A stretch of DNA of 64,000 nt, taken from the NCBI GenBank assembly GCA_000231825.2, contig JH720300.1:298178-362177 (forward strand). The letters run 5' to 3'. Both the position numbers and the translations under genes were made by a program. Each line of letters starts with the position of its first letter. The first letter of the stretch is position 1. The notes under the pieces were generated by a model. It did no database searches. It saw only the letters and a program-made list of their open reading frames with translations, and had not been told where the DNA came from. The DNA comes from Tetrahymena elliotti 4EA. Its lineage: Eukaryota > Ciliophora > Oligohymenophorea > Hymenostomatida > Tetrahymenidae. Of this stretch, positions 50,388 to 61,550 are shown one piece after another.

Positions 50388-51640
50388 TTACTTTTTCAAA
50401 AAAAAAACAGTAAACATTTAAAAAGAGCTTGTAACAACTTAATACAATAGGACATATTATTAATTTAAGAAAAATTTAATTTTATCCATTTATTTACAGA
50501 GCATCTTTACTGTGTTTTTGATAAAATTATAAAGAAAAGCAAATATTAAAGGTCTAATTGAAATTTAGGCACTTACGAATCAAATATTCTATCTAATGAA
50601 TTCTGTTGGCTTACAAATCATTAATTATTGCAAAATAAATATTGCTTCATATTTGTTTTTGCATCTAACAAATTACAATCAAGGTATTCATCATATTGTA
50701 ATAATTTACCCTTAATTCTCCTATCATTAAGTATTTTCAATTATTAAAATAGAATTAATTATTCCTTTGTATCTCAATATAGACAAAGGAAAAAAAGCCT
50801 CCCTTAAGAAATAATTCTGGAAAGATACAGATTGATGTAAAAAAATATACACACTTTCGTAATCGAATTAAAATTTGTCGACAGAAGTGATTTACTAACA
50901 ATTAATAAGACTTTTTAAAGAAGAGCGATAATTATACATGACAAAAATTGAAAATATGCAAATTCAAAAGCTTTCTGAATGAAAAAAGTAATTCAAAGAC
51001 AAAAATTTTACAATTTGCATTTAGATTATGAAAATACATGAGAAAAAGTAAAGATTGATATTGCCTGTATGCAAAACTATATAAAATAAAATGCATTCAA
51101 AATAAAGATAAATTTAAGAATAAATTAATTTAGGGAGAAAGAAAGAAATTTATTCAGTGATATATGGCAAACTGACACTCATTCATATTTTACATACATT
51201 CATAAATAAGCTTTTTGGTACTTTACATCCTATCAAAAAAAAGGCAAACAATGAATATTTAAATAACCAAAGTCATTAAATAATAGAGATAGATATATAC
51301 AAGTGAATGAGGTAGTGAAGCGTGATTATTCATGTGAAAGCAAGTAATATACAAATAAAATTAAGCTTGAGGTAAAAAGATATAGATATTTGGTGTTATT
51401 AATCTATATTTTCAATCGATTTCATTGAAAATTAATCAAAGAAAGAAACAAAAATCAATTAGTAAATAGATAACTAAAGTAAGAAAGAAAAGATAAGTTA
51501 ATAGTATTAAAAATAATAAATAATTAAAAAACTATAAATTTAATAATACCATAAAATTCTTTAAATTAACTAAATTTAATATACAAGCAAGCTAATAAGC
51601 AAATAAGCAAATAAACAAACAAAACAAACAGATAGTAAAA
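50388..51640. other. Intergenic region upstream of the mitoferrin gene
   Basis: About 1.25 kb, AT-rich. A short repetitive A/C leader (units like aataagca and aacaaac) lies at about 51590-51632, directly upstream of the mitoferrin ATG, and resembles 5' leaders of well-expressed ciliate genes. A weak minus-strand frame at about 50625-50760 (RRIKGKLLQYDEYLDCN) has no start codon. Confidence 0.35.
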
Positions 51641-53931
51641 ATGATTAGTGCATCTGAAGAAAAGGAAGTTACTTTTGAGTGGGAAGTTAGAGAAGATGAT
51701 ACCCCATACTCCAAGCATATGATAGGTTAGATATTCTCATCATAAATATCCTTTTTAAGTTTTAAGGCAGCAGAATGCTTGAGATTTTTCAAGACTTCTG
51801 TATGACTTATTTGGAAAATTTAGTGTGTATTTTTGCTTGCTTGATTTAATTCTGTTTATTTAATATATATAAAGCTGGTTGTATTGCTGGTATGATCGAA
51901 CATTCTACTATGTTCCCTTTTGATAATATCAAGGTAGAATAAAATATTTATTAAATTCAACATTTCAATCAACTATTTTTTGATAATAGACTCACTCACA
52001 AGTCACCAAGAATATGAATTTCTTTTAAATTGTACGTTAACTCCATTCTGAAGGAGGTATCCCTGCATTCTACAGAGGTATTGGTTTGGTAGCTTGCGGT
52101 TCTATGCCCGCTCATGCTGCTTTCTTCTCTATTTACGAGTTAGCCAGAGTTAAGTTTGGAATCAATGATGAAGAGCATCACCCTTATTTATTCGCTCTTA
52201 CTGGTGCTTGCGCCACTTTCTTACATGACTTAATCATGACTCCCATTGATGGTAATTTCTTAAACTATTTACAATAATCTAAAATAGCAATAGGAATTTT
52301 GAGTAGAAACAAATTAAATGAATAAAAAGCATATCCAATAGAATAAAAGACTTTTTTTTAAAGCTATTTGTCAAAGCTAAAGAAAAATAAAACTTATTGC
52401 TATTTTAAACAGAGTTTTTTCAATATGAGTTAGTCTAATTATTAAAAAATATATAAAAAAAGTCATCAAGTAAAGAAAGTAAATTAGCAACCTTCCCTCA
52501 AGTCAAATTATCAATAATATGATAAGAACAGAAGGATACACATCCTTGATTAGATCTTTCCCTGTCACTTATGTAATTAATTTTTATAATTTATGAAAAC
52601 TGTGAAATTCTATTTTAAATAAGCTTTAATAGAGGCTATAAATCTACTTGCAATCTAAAATTCAATTTTTTTTTTAATAAATAGCTCATGAATCTTCCTC
52701 TTTCTGCTATTCTAGTTGGTACTAATGAAACTCTTAAAGTAGCTTTCCAAAAGAGTTTCAATCATAATTTCTTATCTTATTTCACATGCGCTGGTTTAGC
52801 TGGTAAAAAATAAACTTTATTCTAAAAAAACAATAATTTTAACATATTTTTTTGGTATTTCTCTTCTTATTAATGCATAATTACTAAATAAGTTAGTCAA
52901 AACTAATAGATCTTTTAATTAGTCCTAAGCAAATTATACTGAATTATATATATCCAGCATTTAAAGGAATAAACAATCACTTTGCAAGAAATAAAATAGA
53001 AAATTCTAAATGTTATGAAATGACATTACACTTTTTCTTTTTTTTTTGGTTACAAATCTCAATTAATTTTTATGAAGAGAAAATCATTTTCTTTATTCTC
53101 TAGAATCTTTCTAATTTTTTTATTTTATAAAAAAGGTGCTATTGCTGCTACTTTGACCACACCATTAGATGTCATTAAAACTAAGCTCTAAACACAAGAT
53201 ATTTACTAAAAGTAATTCTTATAACTAACTAAACAAATCACTTGAACATCTTAATGAAAAAAAAAAATGAATTTTCAAACAAGAAAAAAACTAAACATAT
53301 CTTTCTCTTTCTTATTTATTTTCTTAATATGAAAAAATAAAAAATTAATTTTGAGATGACGAGTTTAAATTATTTTTAAGCAGATTCTCGAAAAAGAAAA
53401 CTGCATCATAGTTAGTCGAAATTTCAAAATTTTTAAGTATTAATCAATAATTCTATCAAGTAGGAGAATAAATATCCAAATTAAAGAATGAATGAAATAG
53501 CAATTGAATTTAATAATAAATGATGATTCTTAGAGATTTAATTATGAAGATAGTTTATTAATATATTTTATTTTTAATAAATCAATAGGTATTGCTCTGC
53601 TTGTGATATGACTAATGAAAATAAATAAGTAACTAATAAAAAGGGAAATAATATTAATAATCAATTTAAAAAGGGATAAACTCAAGCTGCCTACAATTTT
53701 AGTAGTAAGGTTAACGGTTGTGAAATTAATGAATAAGTTGTCTGCAGAAAGGCTAAATATGAAGGTTTCTTATAAACATTTAAGCTTATCTTATAAGAAG
53801 AAGGTATTCGTGGATTATTTAGAGGATATGGGTCAAGAATAATTATTTTCTCACCCTCTTCTGCTATTTCTTGGGCCAGTTATGAAACTATGAAAAAATA
53901 TTTACTTAAAAGTAAGACTCCTGCTCACTGA
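51641..53931 (+). CDS. Mitoferrin-type mitochondrial carrier (SLC25 family)
   Basis: Mitochondrial inner-membrane carrier; mitoferrins import iron. ATG 51641, TGA 53929-53931, with at least five introns. All three carrier signatures are visible: FPFDNIK in repeat 1 (after HMIAGCIAGMIEHSTM, close to mitoferrin's AGxxAGxxEH.VMYPVD), TPID with VIKQR across an intron in repeat 2, and TPLDVIKTK in repeat 3. Typical segments FYRGIGLVACGSMPAHAAFF and GLFRGYGSRIIIFSPSSAIS support orientation and membrane topology. A hydrophilic insertion of about 60 residues (ACDMTNENKQVTNKKGNN...) sits in the matrix loop of repeat 3. Codon use is more C/G-rich than in most neighbours, suggesting high expression. The assignment as mitoferrin rather than another SLC25 carrier rests on the repeat-1 match. 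Confidence 0.85.
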
Positions 53932-55019
53932 GAGACAGATATACAAATAAACTAAATGACTGATTAAGCGGCTGGATGACAGCCAGAAATCCTTTTTTAT
54001 AATTTTACCAGTCAAAAAAACTTAATATCTATTTTGATTAATTTAATGTGTAAAGACTATTTAACTCAAGATCTCTTTTACAAAAAATAACCTAAAAACT
54101 AATAAAATAATGATAATAATAACTAAAATCAAAAAATAAATTGTAAAAGTAGAGCTCCTTAGATCAAAAATCTTAAACTTTATCCATCTTTCTTTACAAA
54201 TAAATAATAAATATAAATAATTTCTTTAAAGAAAACAAATAAATAAATAAAACTTAATTAAATTAACCTTTATTTTTAAATAAACATTTGTTAATGTATA
54301 TTTTACGTAGTTCAATTTCAGCATTTTCAAATATGCAAAAATCACCTTCTTTATTTAATATTCTTAAAATCTAAAGCCATCATTTCTTAAATAAAATAAT
54401 ACTATTATGTTAGATAAGAAAACAGAAAAATGTACTTTGAACTGATTTAAACAAATATTTTTGACAAAAATTTTTTTAATTGAGTGGATATTTTTAAAAA
54501 AACTAAAATAATTCATTAAATTTTTACATTCTTAAAAATTAATTGACAGAATCAAGTATATTTTAAAATTCAGTCCTATTAAAATAAAATATTATGAACA
54601 GCAATAATTAATAAAACTAATAAATTCAAAAATTTTTAAATTATTAAAAAATATTTGCACTTTAATTTTATTTATTATTTTTATTATAATTGAATACTCA
54701 TATTTACTTTATTTTTAAGTAGCAATTTAATAATTTTATTTAGGAAATAATAGAGTTGCTTTTTTTATCAAGGGACATTAAGAGATATAATTTGGAATTT
54801 GAGCATTTTGTATAAATCATATTGGTTTTACTTTTCTGAATTCAAAATACATTTTTTTTCTAAAGAGTTTGAATGGAAATGAATAAGATTTTTATATTAT
54901 TAAGTGAAAAATATATGTAGTGAATATACAAATTAAAGATAATATTTGCTTATTAGTAATAATTAATTTATAAAGTACTTCTATAATTTATTTATTTCTA
55001 TATGTTTTTTGTTTATATT
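53932..55019. other. Convergent intergenic spacer
   Basis: About 1.1 kb between the convergent mitoferrin and zinc-finger genes. A small perfect hairpin (ggctg-gatga-cagcc, 53970-53984) lies 39 bp after the mitoferrin stop, probably in its 3' UTR. The rest is featureless AT-rich DNA. Confidence 0.4.
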
Positions 55020-55715
55020 TCAATCTTTCCATTCAGTTCTTTTTACTTCATCCATCTTGAACCAAGTTTTGCAATTAACCCAATCTGTGTCATCAAGATA
55101 TCCAGGGCAGTAATATTCTCCATCAGCAAAGTAGAATCTGAGATTTTATCCTCCACATGATGGGCAATTAGGTTGAATGCCTAAAACTTTTGATAGAGCA
55201 CATCTGTAAACAAGCTACTCTTTAGCTCCTGAGGTGGAAGCACCATTTTTGGAGAGTAAATCTTGTAATTATTTAACAGTCTTCTTGCTAAGGAGGTCTC
55301 TGTTAGATTAATATTCCTTCCACTAAGCTTTTGAGAGGGCTTTTTATTATTCAAATTTATCTACTGGTCTGTGTTAACGAATATTGACCTTAGGAAGATG
55401 CTCTACTCTCTTTTTCTTATCTCCTTATTATATTTTGAGGCAATCTCTAATTTCCTTATGATATTTCTCATCTAAATCATCGACACCTTAAATATCCCAG
55501 ACTTTTAAGTTCTTGAATTTTTCAGGTAGGACCAAGCACTTTGGATGATACCACTTATTGTTAATATGAGAGTGTTCTTCATCAAAGTAAACAGTATGTC
55601 CTATTCTCAAAGTTCCTTGTTCGATAGTTTTAGAACATCCTTTGCATTCTGATCTGCTACTCTTGGCTAATTCAGCACAATAGCATTCATAATAAAAAGA
55701 TTTAAATTCAGCCAT
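55020..55715 (-). CDS. PARP-type zinc finger + PADR1 protein without catalytic domain
   Basis: A single exon of 231 residues (ATG 55715, TGA 55020-55022). Residues ~5-70 form a PARP-type zinc finger: SECKGCSKTIEQGTLRIG, then HINNKWYHPKCLVLP supplies the His and last Cys. Residues ~130-165 resemble the SAP-like helix of PARP1's PADR1 domain (LLSKKTVKQLQDLLSKNGAS). Residues ~175-225 match the PADR1 zinc ribbon: CPSCGGQNLRFYFADGEYYC and WVNCKTWFKMDEVKR. In PARP1 these modules bind DNA breaks and relay activation. Here there is no WGR, BRCT or ADP-ribosyl-transferase domain, and none is encoded just downstream. It may act as a DNA-break sensor or as a separate subunit working with a catalytic PARP (inference). 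Composition is normal for the region. Confidence 0.88.
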
Positions 55716-56642
55716 TTATTTGTTATCTAAGTTTTTATGCTTTTAGTTTTAAAAAAACTCTTCAATTTAATAATTTATTTGTTTTTTAACAAATATCTTT
55801 CTAAGAGGCTTTACCATCAGTTTTTGATATAAACAATATCATTTCGTATAGACAATTTATTCATCAGATAATTAAATCTGTTTCCTTTTAGGAGGTAGAT
55901 GAATCTGATTAATTATTTTCTTTCAAAAGCGCGGATAGAATTTTTACATAAATAATATAAGGGGTAATCATAATAAACAAATTAATTATTGTATCAATCA
56001 ATTATTCATAAAGGAATAAAAATTTATCATACATAATAAGTATTCTATTAATTAATTATTTACTTTGGCTTTCAGCTTTCTCTCTATATTTATGTAGGCA
56101 ATTAATTGTAAAAATAAAATATACTTAATTTTATAGAGAGAAGTTCAAAAATTCAAAGAAACTGTTCCAAATATAAAAGTGAATTTTTTTTATGAAATAA
56201 TAAACCGTAAAGATTTTAGTTTAGTTAAAATTATTATTGCAAAATTGATTCAATCAAAATAATAAAAAATATTTTATTTTGTATTTGTATTTGTTAGAAT
56301 TAAAATTTCATTCAAAATCATAAACTTAATCATTAGAAAGAATTCTATCTTCTATTAAAATTTGTTACTTAAATCAATTTTGAATTAAATTAATGAAAAA
56401 TTAATTGTTCAAATTTAATAAGGTCCATTGAGTATCTTAACAAAGAATAAAATAATAATTTAAAGAACTAAAAAAAGATAGTAAATAGCTATTTAGCAAA
56501 TATAAATGTGTTATTTTATAAAACCGTTTAATTTTTCAAAAAATTATTTGAAATAATAATAACCACCATAATTATTTTTCATTTCAATATTTAGACTTCT
56601 TAACAAAATAAGATTTATAGATTTAATATTTTATAAAAAATT
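55716..56642. other. Intergenic spacer
   Basis: About 0.9 kb of AT-rich DNA between two minus-strand genes. Nothing recognised. Confidence 0.5.
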
Positions 56643-59600
56643 TCAGGAGTGGATTTAACTCTTTTTGGACATTTATTGCTACTGATTCTGCATTAATCCA
56701 AGCAACTCTAACTCTAATTTTTGATTTGTTTATCTGTCTCTTGGAGAAGTTATTTATCCTTATTAATTATTTAAAGCCCTCTTTAAATTGCATTCAAAGA
56801 TATCATTAAAAGAAAGTTTATGCCTATCTCCTCCTAAAATGATTAAAAAGTCATCTATTACAATAGCTGAATGTCCATCTCTAGGTTAAGGTTTTATATT
56901 TTTGATTCTGCAGTTTTCTATTTTTACTTGTTTGATTTATTAAAGCATTTAACTATTATTAAATTGTATGAATTTTTATTCTAAGGAATTTGCAGCACCC
57001 TTTGCTTTGCTTTCTGTCATTTAAATAGCTTTTCTCATAGCATCAGTTGTTGGCGATTTTATCCTAGGTAAATGAACTTAAACTCCTTCATGGTGGTAAT
57101 GTTGCTAACCATCATTTTACTCTGTGTTGATGTATTTTTATGAGCTCTACTCCGAATGTGAAATTTGACTTGAATGGTCAGTTGCTGCTCTAGATTTTTT
57201 AGTGGAATTTTATTCAACAAATTCCCTTAAGAGTATCTTTTTTCTGAGTTCTGTGATTTGTTGGTATTTTTCTTGTTTGGAAATGAGTGGATTCATTGAT
57301 AATCTTTTAATTTTATCAAAAATTGCATTCAAGGATTCCTAAATTTATCCTTTGTGTAAATGTTAAGAAGATTACATTTTAATTCTATTTGCAAAAGATT
57401 GAAAATTTAGTTAGTATTCTTAGTCTTTATTAGCAATATTTAATGATTGAATAGAACTATTAATTAGGGCAGTGTAATTACTCTTTTCATAACTCTAATC
57501 TCTTTCTTAATATTTTGGGGTTTCTTCTGAAGAAAGTTTATTCATCAAAAATTTAGTATCTAGTTTGACTGCTTTACTGTTTTCAATTCTACTCTATTAA
57601 GAAATAGGCGTGTGGCCTTAGCTGGTAAACTTATTAAGACCATATATACTATTGTCATTATATTCAGAACTGTTATTATATAAATATTAATTATTAAACA
57701 TCTTTCTTATTTGCTAAAGTTTATAAAGCCTCTCAGATTACTACTAAATAGGGTTCTTTTTGTAAAAATTTTTAGATCTCTCTGACTCATATGATTAATC
57801 AAAGTTTTATCTATGTATACTATCTTCAAAGGTTTATTGTTATCTACTAATTGATGCACTAGGGGTATTAGCTCCTTTTTTATTTAGATATAGACTATAT
57901 TCATTTTTATCCTCTTTTCTATTAACTAACTACTTTTCAGAATATTGTTTTCTCATTTTTGGAGTCTTCTGCTATTAATTGCTTATTGATAACCCAAACT
58001 CACCTAAAATATTAAAATCTTCTTTTAGGCCTTGACCTCTCATTTTTGGAGTTTATTTACTATTTTAGATCATCGTGTTATTATTACTATCATCTGAGTT
58101 TAATTAGTTCAAAAAATCTTCATTTGCTAAATCATTTTTGTCATACTTTGTCTCATATTCCAAGCAAGACCATTCTTATTTCTCAGTTGAAAAACAATAA
58201 AGATCATTTATTTCTCTAGTTATACCTAGTATGCCACCAAATAAAATAACATTATCTTAATACTTGCAAATACTATGTCCACTCCTTGGCTTTTATTTAA
58301 AAACAATTTTTTTAAATAAAAATATTAAAATTATTTTTTGAAGAAACAATAAAATAGTCTAATTGTGATTAACTAAACATTTTTTATCCAATAGTTAGAA
58401 ATTTTTATTTAATTTATTTTAAGATAATTTATTTCAAAATAATAATCATATTTAAAGAATTAATTCATTGATTAATAATTAATTTTTTTCTATTTATTAA
58501 GATTAAAAGAATTTAAAAATATATATCTCTTATTATATTAAAACGAAGTAGCAGATATAAGATAAGTCTAAACTCAAATCAACTTAATATCAATAACGTT
58601 AAGTGTATTAAATTACTTTCAATTAACTAATTCCAGAAAGTAATTTAAAAGTTGGTGATTTTAATAGCAAAATTTTTTAATTTGTCATCTTAAATTATAT
58701 TTTTTAAATAAATTATATGAAAAGTTTGCAAAAAGTAATAATTTGGTTAATATTTTTTTTTGGGTTTTAAAGAAAGAGGTAATGTATCAATTAGATCAAA
58801 ATTCTTTAGAGATTTTTTATATCTGGTTCAATAGAAGAATAAATTAATAAAAAATAGATCTTTTAGATAAATGGAGCACCATTATAACAAATATTTTTGA
58901 AGAAGGAATAATAATTTTATGGAAATTAAAAAAATATTTTATGAATCAATTTTAAATTAAATCTTGAAAGATTTTATTTTACCTAAGGCTGGTTTGGTTT
59001 AATTATTTCAGTCCAGGAGTTATTTTATACATTAAAACACCAAAAATCACCAAATCTTTGATTTAGGTTTTACCCTCCAAAAATGTATAAGCAACCATTT
59101 ATAAATACTGAACTATGAGATGAGCGAGGTGGTGGAATTTAACCCTATTAGCATTAAATAGTTTTCCAAATATTTTAGTCAATGTCAAATTCATAGAGGT
59201 TGTTTATATGACCTTGCTTAATATCAAATCCTCCAAAGATATATATTTTTCCTGTCTTCTCATCAACTGAACTTGAATGAGACTCAAGATATGGTACCTA
59301 ATTTTTTTCACCTTTTTTCTAGCTTTCAAATGTTGGTTATTTCCTTGACCATTTTTCTTCTATAAAATCAAAAATACAAATCTAGTTGCTACTTGACATT
59401 GCATTTATCTTTCCTCCAAATATAATTAAGTTATCTTTAAATTAATTAGCTGTGTGTCTGCATAGAGGACCTGATTAAAATAAATTTTTATCAATTTTAC
59501 AAAGAAATATAGCTAATATTTATTTATTTAAGTTATACAGTAGAATTTTGTTTATGTTAGATCATCTAAGATCTAAAAAATCTCTACCTAAATAGTTTAA

Positions 59601-60101
59601 AATATGCCAATTAAACTCTCAAAATAATCCTTATTAGTTAAATTCAATTTATTTTGATATTTAAATACTACCTGGAGAGAGAGAAGGGTTTTGAGCCTGA
59701 ACCTTCTTTGGAGTTCCTAATGTCTCTGAAGAATAATCAAAATAAAGAAAATCATCTTTAACTCCAGTATGCAATTCGTATCCACCATAAATGTAAATTC
59801 TTGATAATATGAAAGTAAAATTTAAATTGATTTAGTAAAATAAATCCATTTTTAATAAATTTTGTAAGTCTTTTAAAATTTTAATAAGTTACTTATTATG
59901 ATAATATGAAATTGAATGATAACTTCTACTATTAAGAGATCCAGATGGAAGTCTTAGCTAGCTCCAGTTATCGGTTTCGCTTGACTTTAAATGATGCTAT
60001 GACAACTAACTCTATTATTAATCATTTTATTAAACTTCTTTCTATTGCAAATGATATTAATTTACCATATTTGCAATACTGTATTTATTTAGCTGCTTCA
60101 T
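56643..60101 (-). CDS. Kelch-repeat protein
   Basis: Kelch repeats form a beta-propeller used for protein binding. Visible blades: NWSQLRLPSGSLNSRSYHSI + IYIYGGYELHTG; ESHSSSVDEKTGKIYIFGGF; PPPRSSHSSVFINGCLYIFGG; KPRSGHSICKYQDNVILFGG; and near the C-terminus PRDGHSAIVIDDFLIILGGD. A Ser/Asn/Gln-rich linker (about 56940-58150) separates the last blade from the others, so the propeller may be closed by a far C-terminal blade. The end is Gln-rich; TGA at 56643-56645. The start was set at ATG 60101 because the kelch frame opens there; an ATG at the downstream MVNQYHLQQ is also possible. At least four introns, one large (about 58315-58980). No BTB, F-box or other partner domain is visible, so its pathway is unknown. 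Confidence 0.8.
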
Positions 60102-61550
60102 CTGTTTTAATAGTTTGCTTTCTTTTTTGTTGCTTGTTTTATTGGTTGCTAACTAACTAATTTATTTATTTACTCGTTGTTATTTTTAAAACAATTAAAA
60201 TTTTATGCTTAGATAGTCTCTTAAGATTACTAAAAAAAAATATGTTTAAGATAATTCAATTTAACTTAATTTAATAATTATAAAAGTGATCATTAACTCT
60301 TCATAGTATTATTTTTTATCTATTTTCAATAAATTAGTTATTTATCTATCTATTTGCATCTATTTATTCATAAACTGTTATTCCATTTTACTTTTATTAA
60401 AAAAATATTAAAACCAAAACTATTCTGTTTTCTCTCTAAAATTTTAACCACATTAAATGAAGGTTTTATAATATTAAATTTCTAAAAGAGAAAAAGGAAT
60501 TAAAAGTAAGTGTCTAATATTTACATTCATTTCAATAAAAGTGAAGAGATATTATTTAAAACACGAAATAAAAATATTTATATTTTCAATAATAAAATTT
60601 TGTAAAAAAATATATTTTAATTATCTTTTTTTTAAAAATATTCTTAAAAACTTAATTTAAAATTGTAAAATTACCCTTTTAATTTCTAATTGATCTTAAT
60701 GATGAAAGAAGACACCAAAATTTTAAATGAAATTTCCTACATCATTCATTTTTGTTTGATTGATTTACAATTTTAAAAATCATAATAAGTGTTCAATATT
60801 TCTTTAAATATTTCTAAAAGTTTCTTGCAACTTTGGAATATTTTTTAAATGGAAACAACTCATATTATTTAATGAAGGTAAAGGAATTCTTAGACACATA
60901 AATAAAATTAACAGAACTAAATTTTTATTTTTTGAAGGAATAAATTATCATACTATTATTTAGATACTAAGATTTAAAGAATATAATCAGATATTTTTTG
61001 TAAGAGTAACTTTTTATTTCTTAGATTTTTGAAATAATCTAGAAATTTTTATTTTGCTCAATATTATAAATAGAATCTTTGAAGAAGTTTAAGGAAAGAA
61101 ATCGAAAAACACTCTAGCTTAAGGTGGTTATGAAGACATATTTACTAAAAATGGCAGGATAAGTTTGGTCGGTGGGGATAGAGGAATTTAAATAGGTTTA
61201 GGGGATTTAGAAGATTTTGAGAAGAAAGAATTATTATAAAAAGATTAGTATTTCATCAGTATAAAATTAAAAATAAGATAAATTTATATGAAAAGTATTT
61301 GATTTGATATTATATTAATTCTTTCTATTGAAAATTAAATTAATTGTTTGTTTGTTAACGATATAAAAGGCAATATTGGACAATTTGGCAGAATTTAAAA
61401 AGATATATCAAATAATCTTAATAATTAAAATAACAAGAAATTTTTGTTACTTGTAAATTATTATCAAAACTTTAAGATAAATAGGTATAAAAATAGATAT
61501 TAAACAATATCAAACAAATAATTTAGAATTTAAGCAAGCCTAATACAACC
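60102..61550. other. Intergenic region between divergent genes
   Basis: About 1.4 kb holding the divergent promoters of the kelch and TTC27 genes. A GC-richer open patch at 61075-61250 reads GGYEDIFTKNGRISLVGGDR and IQIGLGDLEDFEKKELL but has no start codon; it may be a gene fragment or an unannotated exon. Confidence 0.35.

Noticed and set aside
50625..50760. Sm/LSm-like string (RRIKGKLLQYDEYLDCN) on the minus strand
   Set aside because: There is no start codon, the second Sm motif is absent and TGA follows soon after. The resemblance is probably chance.
59945..60160. 71-residue plus-strand hydrophobic frame
   Set aside because: It overlaps antisense to the first kelch exon, whose frame contains a clear kelch blade.
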